Shown here one piece after another: positions 44,701-59,600 of a stretch of 64,000 nt of DNA. The notes under the pieces are model-generated. The model searched no databases and was not told the origin of the DNA. It worked only from the letters and a program-made list of their open reading frames with translations. The translations under genes were made by a program, and so were the position numbers. Source of the stretch: Ariolimax columbianus (lineage: Eukaryota > Mollusca > Gastropoda > Stylommatophora > Arionidae); NCBI GenBank assembly GCA_036924085.1, contig JAVGWX010000002.1, positions 155,290,816-155,354,815 on the forward strand, written 5' to 3'. The number at the start of each line of letters is the position of its first letter. Position 1 is the first letter of the stretch.

Positions 44701-47700
44701 AGACCGAGGGTCATATCGGCTGGCTGTGATGAGAGCGACGTTCTACAGGTGGGAAGATTGACTGCAGACCGAGGGTCATATCGGCTGATTGTGGTGATAG
44801 CGACGTTCTACAGGTGGGAAGATTGACTGCAGACCGAGGGTCATATCGGCTGGCTGTGATGAGAGCGACGTTCTACAGGTGGGAAGATTGACTGCAGACC
44901 GAGGGTCATATCGGCTGGCTGTGATGAGAGCGACGTTCTACAGGTGGAAAGATTGACTGCAGACCGAGGGTCATATCGGCTGTCTGTGATGAGAGCGACG
45001 TTCTACAGGTGGGAAGATTGACTGCAGACCGAGGGTCATTTCGGCTGGCTGTGACGAGAGCGACATTCTACAGGTGGGAAGATTGACTGCAGACCGAGGG
45101 TCATATCGGCTGGCTGTGATGAGAGCGACGTTCTACAGGTGGGAAGATTGACTGCAGACCGAGGGTCATATCGGCTGGCTGTAATGAGAGCGACGTTCCA
45201 CAGGTGGGAAGATTGACTGCAGACCGAGGGTCATATCGGCTGGCTGTGATGAGAGCGACGTTCTACAGGTGGGAAGATTGACTGCAGACCGAGGGTCATA
45301 TCGGCTGGCTGTGATGATAGCGACGTTCTACAGGTGGCAAGATTGACTGCAGACCGAGGGTCATATCGGCTGGCTCAAATGAGAGCGACGTTCCACAGGT
45401 GGGAAGATTGACTGCAGACCGAGGGTCATATCGGCTGGCTGTGATGAGAGCGACGTTCTATAGGTGGGAAGATTGACTGCAGACCGAGGGGCATATCGGC
45501 TGGCTGTGTTGAGAGCGACGTTCTACAGGTGGGAAGATTGACTGCAGACCGAGGGTCATATCGGCTGGCTGTGATGAGAGCGACGTTCTACAGGTGGGAA
45601 GATTGACTGCAGACCGAGGGTCATATCGGCTGGCTGTGGTGAGAGCGACGTTCTACAGGTGGGAAGATTGACTGCAGACCGAGGGTCATATCGGCTGGCT
45701 GTGATGAGAGCGACGTTCTACAGGTGGGAAGATTGACTGCAGACCGAGGGTCATATCGGCTTGCTGTGATGAGAGCGACGTTCTACAGGTGGGAAGATTG
45801 ACTGCAGACCGAGGGTCATATCGGCTGGCTGTGATGAGAGCGACGTTCTACAGGTGGGAAGATTGACTGCAGACCGAGGGTCATTTCGGCTGGCTGTGAC
45901 GAGAGCAACATTCTACAGGTGGGAAGATTGACTGCAGACCGAGGGTCATATCGGCTGGCTGTGATGAGAGCGACGTTCTATAGGTGGGAAGATTGACTGC
46001 AGACCGAGGGTCATATCGGCTGGCTGTAATGAGAGCGACGTTCCACAGGTGGGAAGATTGACTGCAGACCGAGGGTCATATCGGCTGGCTGTGATGAGAG
46101 CGACGTTCTACAGGTGGGAAGATTGACTGCAAACAGAGGGTCATATCGGCTGGCTGTGATGAGAGCGACGTTCTACAGGTGGGAAGATTGACTGCAGACT
46201 TAGGGTCATATCGACTGGCTGTTATGAGAGCGACGTTCTACAGGTGGGAAGATTGACTGCAGGCCGAGGGTCATATCGGCTGGCTGGGATGAGAGCGATG
46301 TTCTACAGGTGGGAAGATTGACTTCAGACCGAGGGTCATTTCGGCTGTCTGTGATGAGAGCGACGTTCTACAGTTGGGAAGATTGACTACAGACCGAGGG
46401 TCATATCGGCTGGCTGTGATGAGAGCGACGTTCTACAGGTGGGTAGATTGACTGCAGACCGAGGGTCATATCGGCTGGCTGTGATGAGAGCGACGTTCTA
46501 CAGGTGGGAAGATTGACTGCAGATCGAGGGTCATATCGGCTGGCTGTGATGAGAGCGACGTTCTACATGTGGGAAGATTGACTGCAGACCGAGGGTCATA
46601 TCGGCTGGTTGTGTTGAGAGCGACGTTCTACAGGTGGGAAGATTGACTGCAGACCGAGGGTCATATCGGCTGGCTGTGATGAGAGCGACGTTCTACAGGT
46701 GGGAAGATTGACGGCAGACCGAGGGTCATATCGGCTGGCTGTGGTGAGAGCGACGTTCTACAAGTGGGAAGATTGACTGCAGACCGAGGGTCATATCGGC
46801 TGGCTGTGATGAGAGCGACGTTCTACAGGTGGGAAGATTGACTGCAGACCGAGGGTCATATCGGCTGGCTGTGATGAGAGCGACGTTCTACAGTTGGGAA
46901 GATTGACTGCAGACCGAGGGTCATATCGGCTGGCTGTGATGAGAGAGACGTTCTACAGGTGGGAAGATTGACTGCAGACCGAGGGTCATATCGGCTGGCT
47001 GTTATGAGAGCGACGTTCTACAGGTGGGAAGATTGACTGCAGACCGAGGGTCATAACGGCTGGCTGTAATGAGAGCGACGTTCCACAGGTGGGAAGATTG
47101 ACTGCAGACCGAGGGTCATATCGGCTGGCTGTGTTGAGAGCGACGTTCTACAGGTAGGAAGATTGACTGCAGACCGAGGGTCATATCGGCTGGCTGTGAT
47201 GAGAACGACGTTCTACAGGTGGGAAGATTGACTGCAGACCGAGGGTCATATCGGCTGGCTGTGATGAGAGCGACGTTCTACAGGTGGGAATATTGCCTGC
47301 AGACCGAGGGTCATATCGGCTGGCTGTGGTGAGAGCGACGTTCTACAGGTGGGAAGATTGACTGCAGACCGAGGGTCATATCGGCTGGCTGTGATGAGAG
47401 CGACGTTCTACAGGGGGGAAGATTGACTGCAGACCGAGGGTAATATCGGCTGGCTGTGATGAGAGCGACGTTCTACAGGTGGGAAGATTGACTGCAGACC
47501 GAGGGTCATATCGGCTGGTTATGTTGAGAGCGACATTCTACAGGTGGGAAGAATGACTGCAGACCGAGGGTCATATCGGCTGGCTGTGATGAGAGCGACG
47601 TTCTACAGGTGGGAAGATTGACGGCAGACCGAGGGTCATATCGGCTGGCTGTGGTGAGAGCTACGTTCTACAGGTGGGAAGATTGACTGCAGACCGAGGG

Positions 47701-48079
47701 TCATATCGGCTGGCTGTGATGAGAGCGACGTTCTACAGGTGGGAAGATTGACTGCAGACCGAGGGTCATATCGGCTGGCTGTGATGAGAGCGACGTTCTA
47801 CAGTTGGGAAGATTGACTGCAGACCGAGGGTCATATCGGCTGGCTGTGATGAGAGCGACGTTCTACAGGTGGGAAGATTGACTGCAGACCGAGGGTTATA
47901 TCGGCTGGCTGTTATGAGAGCGACGTTCTACAGGTGGGAAGATTGACTGCAGACCGACGCTCATATCGGCTGGCTGTAATGAGAGCGACGTTCCACAGGT
48001 GGGAAGATTGACTGCAGACCGAGGGTCATATCGGCTGGCTGTTATGAGAGCAACGTTCTACAGGTGGGAAGATTGACTG

Positions 48080-50600
48080 CAGAGCGAGGGTCATATCGGC
48101 TGGCTGTGATGAGAGCGACGTTCTACAGGGGGGAAGATTGACTGCAGACCGAGGGTAATATCGGCTGGCTGTGATGAGAGCGACGTTCTACAGGTGGGAA
48201 GATTGACTGCAGACTGAGGGTCATATCGGCTGGCTGTGATGAGAGCGACGTTCTACAGGTGGGAAGATTGACTGCAGACCGAGGGTCAAATCGGCTGGCT
48301 GTGATGAGAACGACGTTCTACAGGTGAGAAGATTGACTGCAGACCGAGGGTCATATCGGCTGGCTGTGTTGAGAGCGACGTTCTACAGGTGGGAAGATTG
48401 ACTGCAGACCGAGGGTCATATCGGCTGGCTGTGATGAGCGCGACGTTCTACAGGTAGGAAGATTGACTGCAGAGCGAGGGTCATATCGGCTGGTTGTGTT
48501 GAGAGCGACGTTCTACAGGTGGGAAGATTGACTGCAGACCGAAGGTCATATCGGCTGGCTGTGATGAGAGCGACGTTCTACAGGTGGGAAGATTGACTGC
48601 AGACCGAGGGTCATATCGGCTGGCTGTGATGAAATTGACGTTCTACAGGTGGGAAGATTGACTGCAGACCGAGGGTCATATCGGCTGGCTGTGATGAGAG
48701 CGACGTTCTACAGGTGGGAAGATTGACTGCAGACCGAGGGTCATATCGGCTGGCTGTGATGAGAGCGACGTTCTACAGGTGGGAAGATTGACTGCAGACC
48801 GAGGGTCATATCGGCTGGCTGTAATGAGAGCGACGTTCTACAGGTGGAAGATTGACTGCAGACCGAGGGTCATATCGGCTGGATGTGATGAGATTGACGT
48901 TCTACAGGTGGGAAGATTGACTGCAGACCGAGGGTCATATCGGCTGGCTGTGCTGAGAGCGACGTTCTACAGGTGGGAAGATTGACTGCAGACCGAGGGT
49001 CATATCGGCTGGCTGTGATGAGAGCGACGTTCTACAGGAGGGAAGATTGACTGTAGACCGAGGGTCATATCGGCTGGCAGTGATGAGAGCGACGTTCTAC
49101 AGGTGGGAAGATTGACTGCAGACCGAGGGTTATATCGGCTGGCTGTTATGAGAGCAACGTTCTACAGGTGGGAAGATTGACTGCAGACCGAGGGTCATAT
49201 CGGCTGGCTGTAATGAGAGCGACGTTCCACAGGTGGGAAGATTGACTGCAGACCGAGGGTCATATCGGCTGGCTGTTATGAGAGCAACGTTCTACAGGGG
49301 ATAAGATTGACTGCAGACCGAGGGTCATATCGGCTGGCTGTGATGAGAGCGACGTTCTACAGGGGGGAAGATTGACTGCAGACCGAGGGTAATATCGGCT
49401 GGCTGTGATGAGAGCGACGTTCTACAGGTGGGAAGATTGACTGCAGACTGAGGGTCATATCGGCTGGCTGTGATGAGAGCGACGTTCTACAGGTGGGAAG
49501 ATTGACTGCAGACCGAGGGTCAAATCGGCTGGCTGTGATGAGAACGACGTTCTACAGGTGAGAAGATTGACTGCAGACCGAGGGTCATATCGGCTGGCTG
49601 TGTTGAGAGCGACGTTCTACAGGTGGGAAGATTGACTGCAGACCGAGGGTCATATCGGCTGGCTGTGATGAGAGCGACGTTCTACAGGTAGGAAGATTGA
49701 CTGCAGAGCGAGGGTCATATCGGCTGGTTGTGTTGAGAGCGACGTTCTACAGGTGGGAAGATTGACTGCAGACCGAGGGTCATATCGGCTGGCTGTGATG
49801 AGAGCGACGTTCTACAGGTGGGAAGATTGACTGCAGACCGAGGGTCATATCGGCTGGCTGTGATGAAATTGACGTTCTACAGGTGGGAAGATTGACTGCA
49901 GACCGAGGGTCATATCGGCTGGCTGTGATGAGAGCGACGTTCTACAGGTGGGAAGATTGACTGCAGACCGAGGGTCATATCGGCTGGCTGTGATGAGAGC
50001 GACGTTCTACAGGTGGGAAGATTGACTGCAGACCGAGGGTCATATCGGCTGGCTGTGATGAGAGCGACGTTCTACAGGTGGAAGATTGACTGCAGACCGA
50101 GGGTCATATCGGCTGGATGTGATGAGATTGACGTTCTACAGGTGGGAAGATTGACTGCAGACCGAGGGTCATATCGGCTGGCTGTGCTGAGAGCGACGTT
50201 CTACAAGTGGGAAGATTGACTGCAGACCGAGGGTCATATCGGCTGGCTGTGATGAGAGCGACGTTCTACAGGAGGGAAGATTGACTGTAGACCGAGGGTC
50301 ATATCGGCTGGCAGTGATGAGAGCGACGTTCTACAGGTGGGAAGATTGACTGCAGACCGAGGGTCATATCGGCTGGCTGTGATGAGAGCGACGCTCTACA
50401 GGTGGGAATATTGACTGCAGACCGAGGGTCATATCGGCTGGCTGTGATGAGAGCGACGTTCTACAGGTGGGAAGATTGACTGCAGACCGAGGGTCATATC
50501 GGCTGGCTGTGATGAGAGCGACGTTCTACAGGTGGGAAGATTGACTGCAGACCGAGGGTCATATTGGCTTGCTGTGATGAGAGCGACGTTCTACAGGTGG
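48080..50600. repeat. 19-unit (1,234-bp) tandem higher-order repeat in the satellite
   Basis: GAGGGTAATA at 48151 and 49385, and the 64-bp unit with CAGGTGGAAGATTGAC at about 48843 and 50077, both recur after 1,234 bp, which is 19 x 65 minus one. Shared flanking variants (GATGAAATTGACG, CAGGAGGGAAG, GGCAGTGATG) are in the same order in both blocks. Related blocks recur further right, near 52-54, 56-57 and 59-60 kb. Confidence 0.82.
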
Positions 50601-53600
50601 GAAGATTGACTGCAGACCGAGGGTCATATCGGCTGGCTGTGATGAGAGCGACGTTCTACAGGTGGCAAGATTGACTGCAGACCGAGGGTCATATCGGCTT
50701 GCTGTGATGAGAGCGACGTTCTACAGGTGGGAAGATTGACTGCAGACCGAGGGTCACATCGGCTGGCTGTGATGAGAGCGACGTTCTACAGGTGGGAAGA
50801 TTGACTGCAGACCGAGGGTCATATCGGCTGGCTGTGTTGAGAGCGACGTTCTACAGGTGGGAAGATTGACTGCAGACCGAGGGTCATATCGGCTGGCTGT
50901 GATGAGAGCGACGTTCTACAGGTAGGAAGATTGACTGCAGAGCGAGGGTCATATCGGCTGGTTGTGTTGAGAGCGACGTTCTACAGGTGGGAAGATTGAC
51001 TGCAGACCGAGGGTCATATCGGCTGGCTGTGATGAGAGCGACGTTCTACAGGTGGGAAGATTGACTGCAGACCGAGGGTCATATCGGCTGGCTGTGATGA
51101 AATTGACGTTCTACAGGTGGGAAGATTGACTGCAGACCGAGGGTCATATCGGCTGGCTGTGATGAGAGCGACGTTCTACAGGTGGGAAGATTGACTGCAG
51201 ACCGAGGGTCATATCGGCTGGCTGTGATGAGAGCGACGTTCTACAGGTGGGAAGATTGACTGCAGACCGAGGGTCATATCGGCTGGCTGTGATGAGAGCG
51301 ACGTTCTACAGGTGGGAAGATTGACTGCAGACCGAGGGTCATATCGGCTGGCTGTGATGAGAGCGACGTTCTACAGGTGGGAAGATTGACTGCAGACCGA
51401 GGGTCATATCGGCTGGTTATGTTGAGAGCGACATTCTACAGGTGGGAAGAATGACTGCAGACCGAGGGTCATATCGGCTGGCTGTGATGAGAGCGACGTT
51501 CTACAGGTGGGAAGATTGACGGCAGACCGAGGGTCATATCGGCTGGCTGTGGTGAGAGCTACGTTCTACAGGTGGGAAGATTGACTGCAGACCGAGGGTC
51601 ATATCGGCTGGTTGTGATGAGAGCGACGTTCTACAGGTGGGAAGATTGACTGCAGACCGAGGGTCATATCGGCTGGCTGTGATGAGAGCGACGTTCTACA
51701 GTTGGGAAGATTGACTGCAGACCGAGGGTCATATCGGCTGGCTGTGATGAGAGCGACGTTCTACAGGTGGGAAGATTGACTGCAGACCGAGGGTTATATC
51801 GGCTGGCTGTTATGAGAGCAACGTTCTACAGGTGGGAAGATTGACTGCAGACCGACGGTCATATCGGCTGGCTGTAATGAGAGCGACGTTCCACAGGTGG
51901 GAAGATTGACTGCAGACCGAGGGTCATATCGGCTGGCTGTTATGAGAGCAACGTTCTACAGGTGGGAAGATTGACTGCAGACCGAGGGTCATATCGGCTG
52001 GCTTTATATGAGAGCGACGTTCTACAGGGGGGAAGATTGACTGCAGACCGAGGGTAATATCGGCTGGCTGTGATGAGAGCGACGTTCTACAGGTGGGAAG
52101 ATTGACTGCAGACTGAGGGTCATATCGGCTGGCTGTGATGAGAGCGACGTTCTACAGGTGGGAAGATTGACTGCAGACCGAGGGTCAAATCGGCTGGCTG
52201 TGATGAGAACGACGTTCTACAGGTGAGAAGATTGACTGCAGACCGAGGGTCATATCGGCTGGCTGTGTTGAGAGCGACGTTCTACAGGTGGGAAGATTGA
52301 CTGCAGACCGAGGGTCATATCGGCTGGCTGTGATGAGCGCGACGTTCTACAGGTAGGAAGATTGACTGCAGAGCGAGGGTCATATCGGCTGGTTGTGTTG
52401 AGAGCGACGTTCTACAGGTGGGAAGATTGACTGCAGACCGAGGGTCATATCGGCTGGCTGTGATGAGAGCGACGTTCTACAGGTGGGAAGATTGACTGCA
52501 GACCGAGGGTCATATCGGCTGGCTGTGATGAAATTGACGTTCTACAGGTGGGAAGATTGACTGCAGACCGAGGGTCATATCGGCTGGCTGTGATGAGAGC
52601 GACGTTCTACAGGTGGGAAGATTGACTGCAGACCGAGGGTCATATCGGCTGGCTGTGATGAGAGCGACGTTCTACAGGTGGGAAGATTGACTGCAGACCG
52701 AGGGTCATATCGGCTGGCTGTGATGAGAGCGACGTTCTACAGGTGGGAAGATTGACTGCAGACCGAGGGTCATATCGGCTGGATGTGATGAGATTGACGT
52801 TCTACAGGTGGGAAGATTGACTGCAGACCGAGGGTCATATCGGCTGGCTGTGCTGAGAGCGACGTTCTACAGGTGGGAAGATTGACTGCAGACCGAGGGT
52901 CATATCGGCTGGCTGTGATGAGAGCGACGTTCTACAGGAGGGAAGATTGACTGTAGACCGAGGGTCATATCGGCTGGCAGTGATGAGAGCGACGTTCTAC
53001 AGGTGGGAAGATTGACTGCAGACCGAGGGTTATATCGGCTGGCTGTTATGAGAGCAACGTTCTACAGGTGGGAAGATTGACTGCAGACCGAGGGTCATAT
53101 CGGCTGGCTGTAATGAGAGCGACGTTCCACAGGTGGGAAGATTGACTGCAGACCGAGGGTCATATCGGCTGGCTGTTATGAGAGCAACGTTCTACAGGTG
53201 ATAAGATTGACTGCAGACCGAGGGTCATATCGGCTGGCTGTGATGAGAGCGACGTTCTACAGGAGGGAAGATTGACTGTAGACCGAGGGTCATATCGGCT
53301 GGCAGTGATGAGAGCGACGTTCTACAGGTGGGAAGATTGACTGCAGACCGAGGGTCATATCGGCTGGCTGTGATGAGAGCGACGTTCTACAGGTGGGAAT
53401 ATTGACTGCAGACCGAGGGTCATATCGGCTGGCTGTGATGAGAGCGACGTTCTACAGGTGGGAATATTGACTGCAGACCGAGGGTCATATCGGCTGGCTG
53501 TGATGAGAGCGACGTTCTACAGGTGGGAAGATTGACTGCAGACCGAGGGTCATATTGGCTTGCTGTGATGAGAGCGACGTTCTACAGGTGGGAAGATTGA

Positions 53601-56600
53601 CTGCAGACCGAGGGTCATATCGGCTGGCTGTGATGAGAGCGACGTTCTACAGGTGGGAAGATTGACTGCAGACCGAGGGTCATATCGGCTTGCTGTGATG
53701 AGAGCGACGTTCTACAGGTGGGAAGATTGACTGCAGACCGAGGGTCACATCGGCTGGCTGTGATGAGAGCGACGTTCTACAGGTGGGAAGATTGACTGCA
53801 GACCGAGGGTCATATCGGCTGGCTGTGTTGAGAGCGACGTTCTACAGGTGGGATGATTGACTGCAGACCGAGGGTCATATCGGCTGGCTGTGATGAGAGC
53901 GACGTTCTACAGGTAGGAAGATTGACTGCAGAGCGAGGGTCATATCGGCTGGTTGTGTTGAGAGCGACGTTCTACAGGTGGGAAGATTGACTGCAGACCG
54001 AGGGTCATATCGGCTGGCTGTGATGAGAGCGACGTTCTACAGGTGGGAAGATTGACTGCAGACCGAGGGTCATATCGGCTGGCTGTGATGAAATTGACGT
54101 TCTACAGGTGGGAAGATTGACTGCAGACCGAGGGTCATATCGGCTGGCTGTGATGAGAGCGACGATCTACAGGTGGGAAGATTGACTGCAGACCGAGGGT
54201 CATATCGGCTGGCTGTGATGAGAGCGACGTTCTACAGGTGGGAAGATTGACTGCAGACCGAGGGTCATATCGGCTGGCTGTGATGAGAGCGACGTTCTAC
54301 AGGTGGAAGATTGACTGCAGACCGAGGGTCATATCGGCTGGATGTGATGAGATTGACGTTCTACAGGTGGGAAGATTGACTGCAGACCGAGGGTCATATC
54401 GGCTGGCTGTGCTGAGAGCGACGTTCTACAGGTGGGAAGATTGACTGCAGACCGAGGGTTATATCGGCTGGCTGTGATGAGAGCAACGTTCTACAGGAGG
54501 GAAGATTGACTGTAGACCGAGGGTCATATCGGCTGGCAGTGATGAGAGCGACGTTCTACAGGTGGGAAGATTGACTGCAGACCGAGGGTCATATCGGCTG
54601 GCTGTGATGAGAGCGACGTTCTACAGGTGGGAATATTGACTGCAGACCGAGGGTCATATCGGCTGGCTGTGATGAGAGCGACGTTCTACAGGTGGGAAGA
54701 TTGACTGCAGACCGAGGGTCATATCGGCTGGCTGTGATGAGAGCGACGTTCTACAGGTGGGAAGATTGACTGCAGACCGAGGGTCATATCGGCTTGCTGT
54801 GATGAGAGCGACGTTCTACAGGTGGGAAGATTGACTGCAGACCGAGGGTCATATCGGCTGGCTGTGATGAGAGCGACATTCTACAGGTGGGAAGATTGAC
54901 TGCAGACCGAGGGTCATATCGGCTTGCTGTGATGAGAGCGACGTTCTACAGGTGGGAAGATTGACTGCAGACCGAGGGTCACATCGGCTGGCTGTGATGA
55001 GAGCGACGTTCTACAGGTGGGAAGATTGACGGTAGACCGAGGGTCATATCGGCTGGCTGTGGTGAGAGCGACGTTCTACAGGTGGGAAGATTGACTGCAG
55101 ACCGAGGGTCATATCGGCTGGCTGTGATGAGAGCGACGTTCTACAGGTGGGAAGATTGACTGCAGACCGAGGGTCATATCGGCTGGCTGTTATGAGAGCA
55201 ACGTTCTACAGGTGGGAAGATTGACTGCAGACCGAGGGTCATAACGGCTGGCTGTAATGAGAGCGACGTTCCACAGGTGGGAAGATTGACTGCAGACCGA
55301 GGGTCATATCGGCTGGCTGTGTTGAGAGCGACGTTCTACAGGTAGGAAGATTGACTGCAGACCGAGGGTCATATCGGCTGGCTGTGATGAGAACGACGTT
55401 CTACAGGTGGGAAGATTGACTGCAGACCGAGGGTCATATCGGCTGGCTGTGATGAGAGCGACGTTCTACAGGTGGGAATATTGACTGCAGACCGAGGGTC
55501 ATATCGGCTGGCTGTGGTGAGAGCGACGTTCTACAGGTGGGAAGATTGAATGCAGACCGAGGGTCATATCGGCTGGCTGTGATGAGAGCGACGTTCTACA
55601 GGGGGGAAGATTGACTGCAGACCGAGGGTAATATCGGCTGGCTGTGATGAGAGCGACGTTCTACAGGTGGGAAGATTGACTGCAGACCGAGGGTCAAATC
55701 GGCTGGCTGTGATGAGAGCGACGTTCTACAGGCGAGAAGATTGACTGCAGACCGAGGGTCATATCGGCTGGCTGTGATGAGAGCGACGTTCTACAGGTGG
55801 GAAGATTGACTGCAGACCGAGGGTCATATCGGCTGGCTGTGATGAGAGCGACGTTCTACAGGTGGGAAGATTGACTGCAGACCGAGGGTCATATCGGCTG
55901 GTTATGTTGAGAGCGACATTCTACAGGTGGGAAGAATGACTGCAGACCGAGGGTCATATCGGCTGGCTGTGATGAGAGCGACGTTCTACAGGTGGGAAGA
56001 TTGACGGCAGACCGAGGGTCATATCGGCTGGCTGTGGTGAGAGCTACGTTCTACAGGTGGGAAGATTGACTGCAGACCGAGGGTCATATCGGCTGGCTGT
56101 GATGAGAGCGACGTTCTACAGGTGGGAAGATTGACTGCAGACCGAGGGTCATATCGGCTGGCTGTGATGAGAGCGACGTTCTACAGTTGGGAAGATTGAC
56201 TGCAGACCGAGGGTCATATCGGCTGGCTGTGATGAGAGCGACGTTCTACAGGTGGGAAGATTGACTGCAGACCGAGGGTCATATCGGCTGGCTGTTATGA
56301 GAGCAACGTTCTACAGGTGGGAAGATTGACTGCAGACCGAGGGTCATATCGGCTGGCTGTAATGAGAGCGACGTTCCACAGGTGGGAAGATTGACTGCAG
56401 ACCAAGGGTCATATCGGCTGGCTGTTATGAGAGCAACGTTCTACAGGTGGGAAGATTGACTGCAGACCGAGGGTCATATCGGCTGGCTGTGATGAGAGCG
56501 ACGTTCTACAGGGGGGAAGATTGACTGCAGACCGAGGGTAATATCGGCTGGCTGTGATGAGAGCGACGTTCTACAGGTGGGAAGATTGACTGCAGACTGA

Positions 56601-59600
56601 GGGTCATATCGGCTGGCTGTGATGAGAGCGACGTTCTACAGGTAGGAAGATTGACTGCAGAGCGAGCGTCATATCGGCTGGTTGTGTTGAGAGCGACGTT
56701 CTACAGGTGGGAAGATTGACTGCAGACCGAGAGTCATATCGTCTGGCTGTGATGAGAGCGACGTTTCACAGGTGGGAAGATTGACTGCAGACCGAGGGTC
56801 ATATCGGCTGGCTGTGATGAGAGCGATGTTTTACAGGTGGGAAGATTGACTGCAGACCGAGCTTCATATCGGCTGGCTGTGATGAGAGCGACGTTCTACC
56901 AGTGGGAAGATTGACTGCAGACCGAGGGTCATATCGGCTGGCTGTGATGAGAGCGACGTTCTACAGGTGGGAAGATTGACTGCAGACCGAGGGTCATATC
57001 GGCTGGCTGTGATGAAATTGACGTTCTACAGGTGGGAAGATTGACTGCAGACCGAGGGTCATATCGGCTGGCTGTGATGAGAGCGACGTTCTACAGGTGG
57101 GAAGATTGACTGCAGACCGAGGGTCATATCGGCTGGCTGTGATGAGAGCGACGTTCTACAGGTGGGAAGATTGACTGCAGACCGAGGGTCATATCGGCTG
57201 GCTGTGATGAGAGCGACGTTCTACAGGTGGGAAGATTGACTGCAGACCGAGGGTCATATCGGCTGGATGTGATGAGATTGACGTTCTACAGGTGGGAAGA
57301 TTGACTGCAGACCGAGGGTCATATCGGCTGGCTGTGCTGAGAGCGACGTTCTACAGGTGGGAAGATTGACTGCAGACCGAGGGTCATATCGGCTGGCTGT
57401 GATGAGAGCGACGTTCTACAGGAGGGAAGATTGACTGTAGACCGAGGGTCATATCGGCTGGCAGTGATGAGAGCGACGTTCTACAGGTGGGAAGATTGAC
57501 TGCAGACCGAGGGTCATATCGGCTGGCTGTGATGAGAGCGACGTTCTACAGGTGGGAATATTGACTGCAGACCGAGGGTCATATCGGCTGGCTGTGATGA
57601 GAGCGACGTTCTACAGGTGGGAAGATTGACTGCAGACCGAGGGTCATATCGGCTGGCTGTGATCAGAGCGACGTTCTACAGGTGGGAAGATTGACTGCAG
57701 ACCGAGGGTCATATTGGCTTGCTGTGATGAGAGCGACGTTCTACAGGTGGGAAGATTGACTGCAGACCGAGGGTCATAGCGGCTGGCTGTGATGAGAGCG
57801 ACGTTCTACAGGTGGGAAAATTGACTGCAGACCGAGGGTCATATCGGCTTGCTGTGATGAGAGCGACGTTCTACAGGTGGAAAGATTGACTGCAGACCGA
57901 GGGTCATATCGGCTGGCTGTGATGAGAGCGACGTTCTACAGGTGGGAAGATTGACTGCAGACCGAGGGTCATTTCGGCTGGCTGTGACGAGAGCGACATT
58001 CTACAGGTGGGAAGATTGACTGCAGACCGAGGGTCATATCGGCTGGCTGTGATGAGAGCGACGTTCTATAGGTGGGAAGATTGACTGCAGACCGAGGGTC
58101 ATATCGGCTGGCTGTGATGAGAGCGACGTTCCACAGGTGGGAAGATTGACTGCAGACCGAGGGTCATATCGGCTGGCTGTGATGAGAGCGACGTTCTACA
58201 GGTGGGAAGATTGACTGCAAACAGAGGGTCATATCGGCTGGCTGTGATGAGAGCGACGTTCTACAGGTGGGAAGATTGACTGCAGACTTAGGGTCATATC
58301 GACTGGCTGTTATGAGAGCGACGTTCTACAGGTGGGAAGATTGACTGCAGGCCGAGGGTCATATCGGCTGGCTGGGATGAGAGCGACGTTCTACAGGTGG
58401 GAAGATTGACTGCAGACCGAGGGTCATATCGGCTGGCTGTGATGAGAGCGACGTTCTACAGGTGGGAAGATTGACTGCAGACCGAGGGTCAAATCGGCTG
58501 GCTGTGATGAGAGCGACGTTCTACAGGTGAGAAGATTGACTGCAGACCGAGAGTCATATCGGCTGGCTGTGTTGAGAGCGACGTTCTACAGGTAGGAAGA
58601 TTGACTGAAGACCGAGGGTCATATCGGCTGGTTGTGATGAGAGCGACGTTCTACAGGTGGGAAGATTGACTGCAGATCGAGGGTCATATCGGCTGGCTGT
58701 GATGAGAGCGACGTTCTACATGTGGGAAGATTGACTGCAGACCGAGGGTCATATCGGCTGGCTGTGGTGAGAGCGACGTTCTACAGGTGGGAAGATTGAC
58801 TGCAGACCGAGGGTCATATCGGCTGGCTGTGATGAGAGCGACGTTCTACAGGTGGGAATATTGACTGCAGACCGAGGGTCATATCGGCTGGCTGTGATGA
58901 GAGTGACGTTCTACAGGTGGGAAGATTGACTGCAGAACGAGGGTCATATCGGCTGGTTGTGATGAGAGCGACGTTCTACAGGTGGGAAGATTGACTGCAG
59001 ACCGAGGCTCATATCGGCTGGCTGTGATGAGATCGACGTTCTACATGTGGGAAGATTGACTGCAGACCGAGGGTCATATCGGCTGACTGTGATGAGAGCG
59101 ACGTTCTACAGGTGGAAGATTGACTGCAGACCGAGGGTCATATCGGCTGGTTGTGATGAGAGCGACGTTCTACAGGTGGTAAGATTGACTGCAGACCGAG
59201 GGTCATATCGGCTGGCTGTGATGAGAGCGACGTTCTACAGGTGGGAAGATTGACTGCAGACCGAGTGTCATATCGTCTGGCTGTGATGAGAGCGACGTTT
59301 CACAGGTGGGAAGATTGACTGCAGACCGAGGGTCATATCGGCTGGCTGTGTTGAGAGCGACGTTCTACAGGTGGGAAGATTGACTGCAGACCGAGGGTCA
59401 TATCGGCTGGCTGTGATGAGAGCGACGTTCTACAGGTAGGAAGATTGACTGCAGAGCGAGGGTCATATCGGCTGGTTGTGTTGAGAGCGACGTTCTACAG
59501 GTGGGAAGATTGACTGCAGACCGAGGGTCATATCGTCTGGCTGTGATGAGAGCGACGTTTCACAGGTGAGAAGATTGACTGCAGACCGAGGGTCATATCG

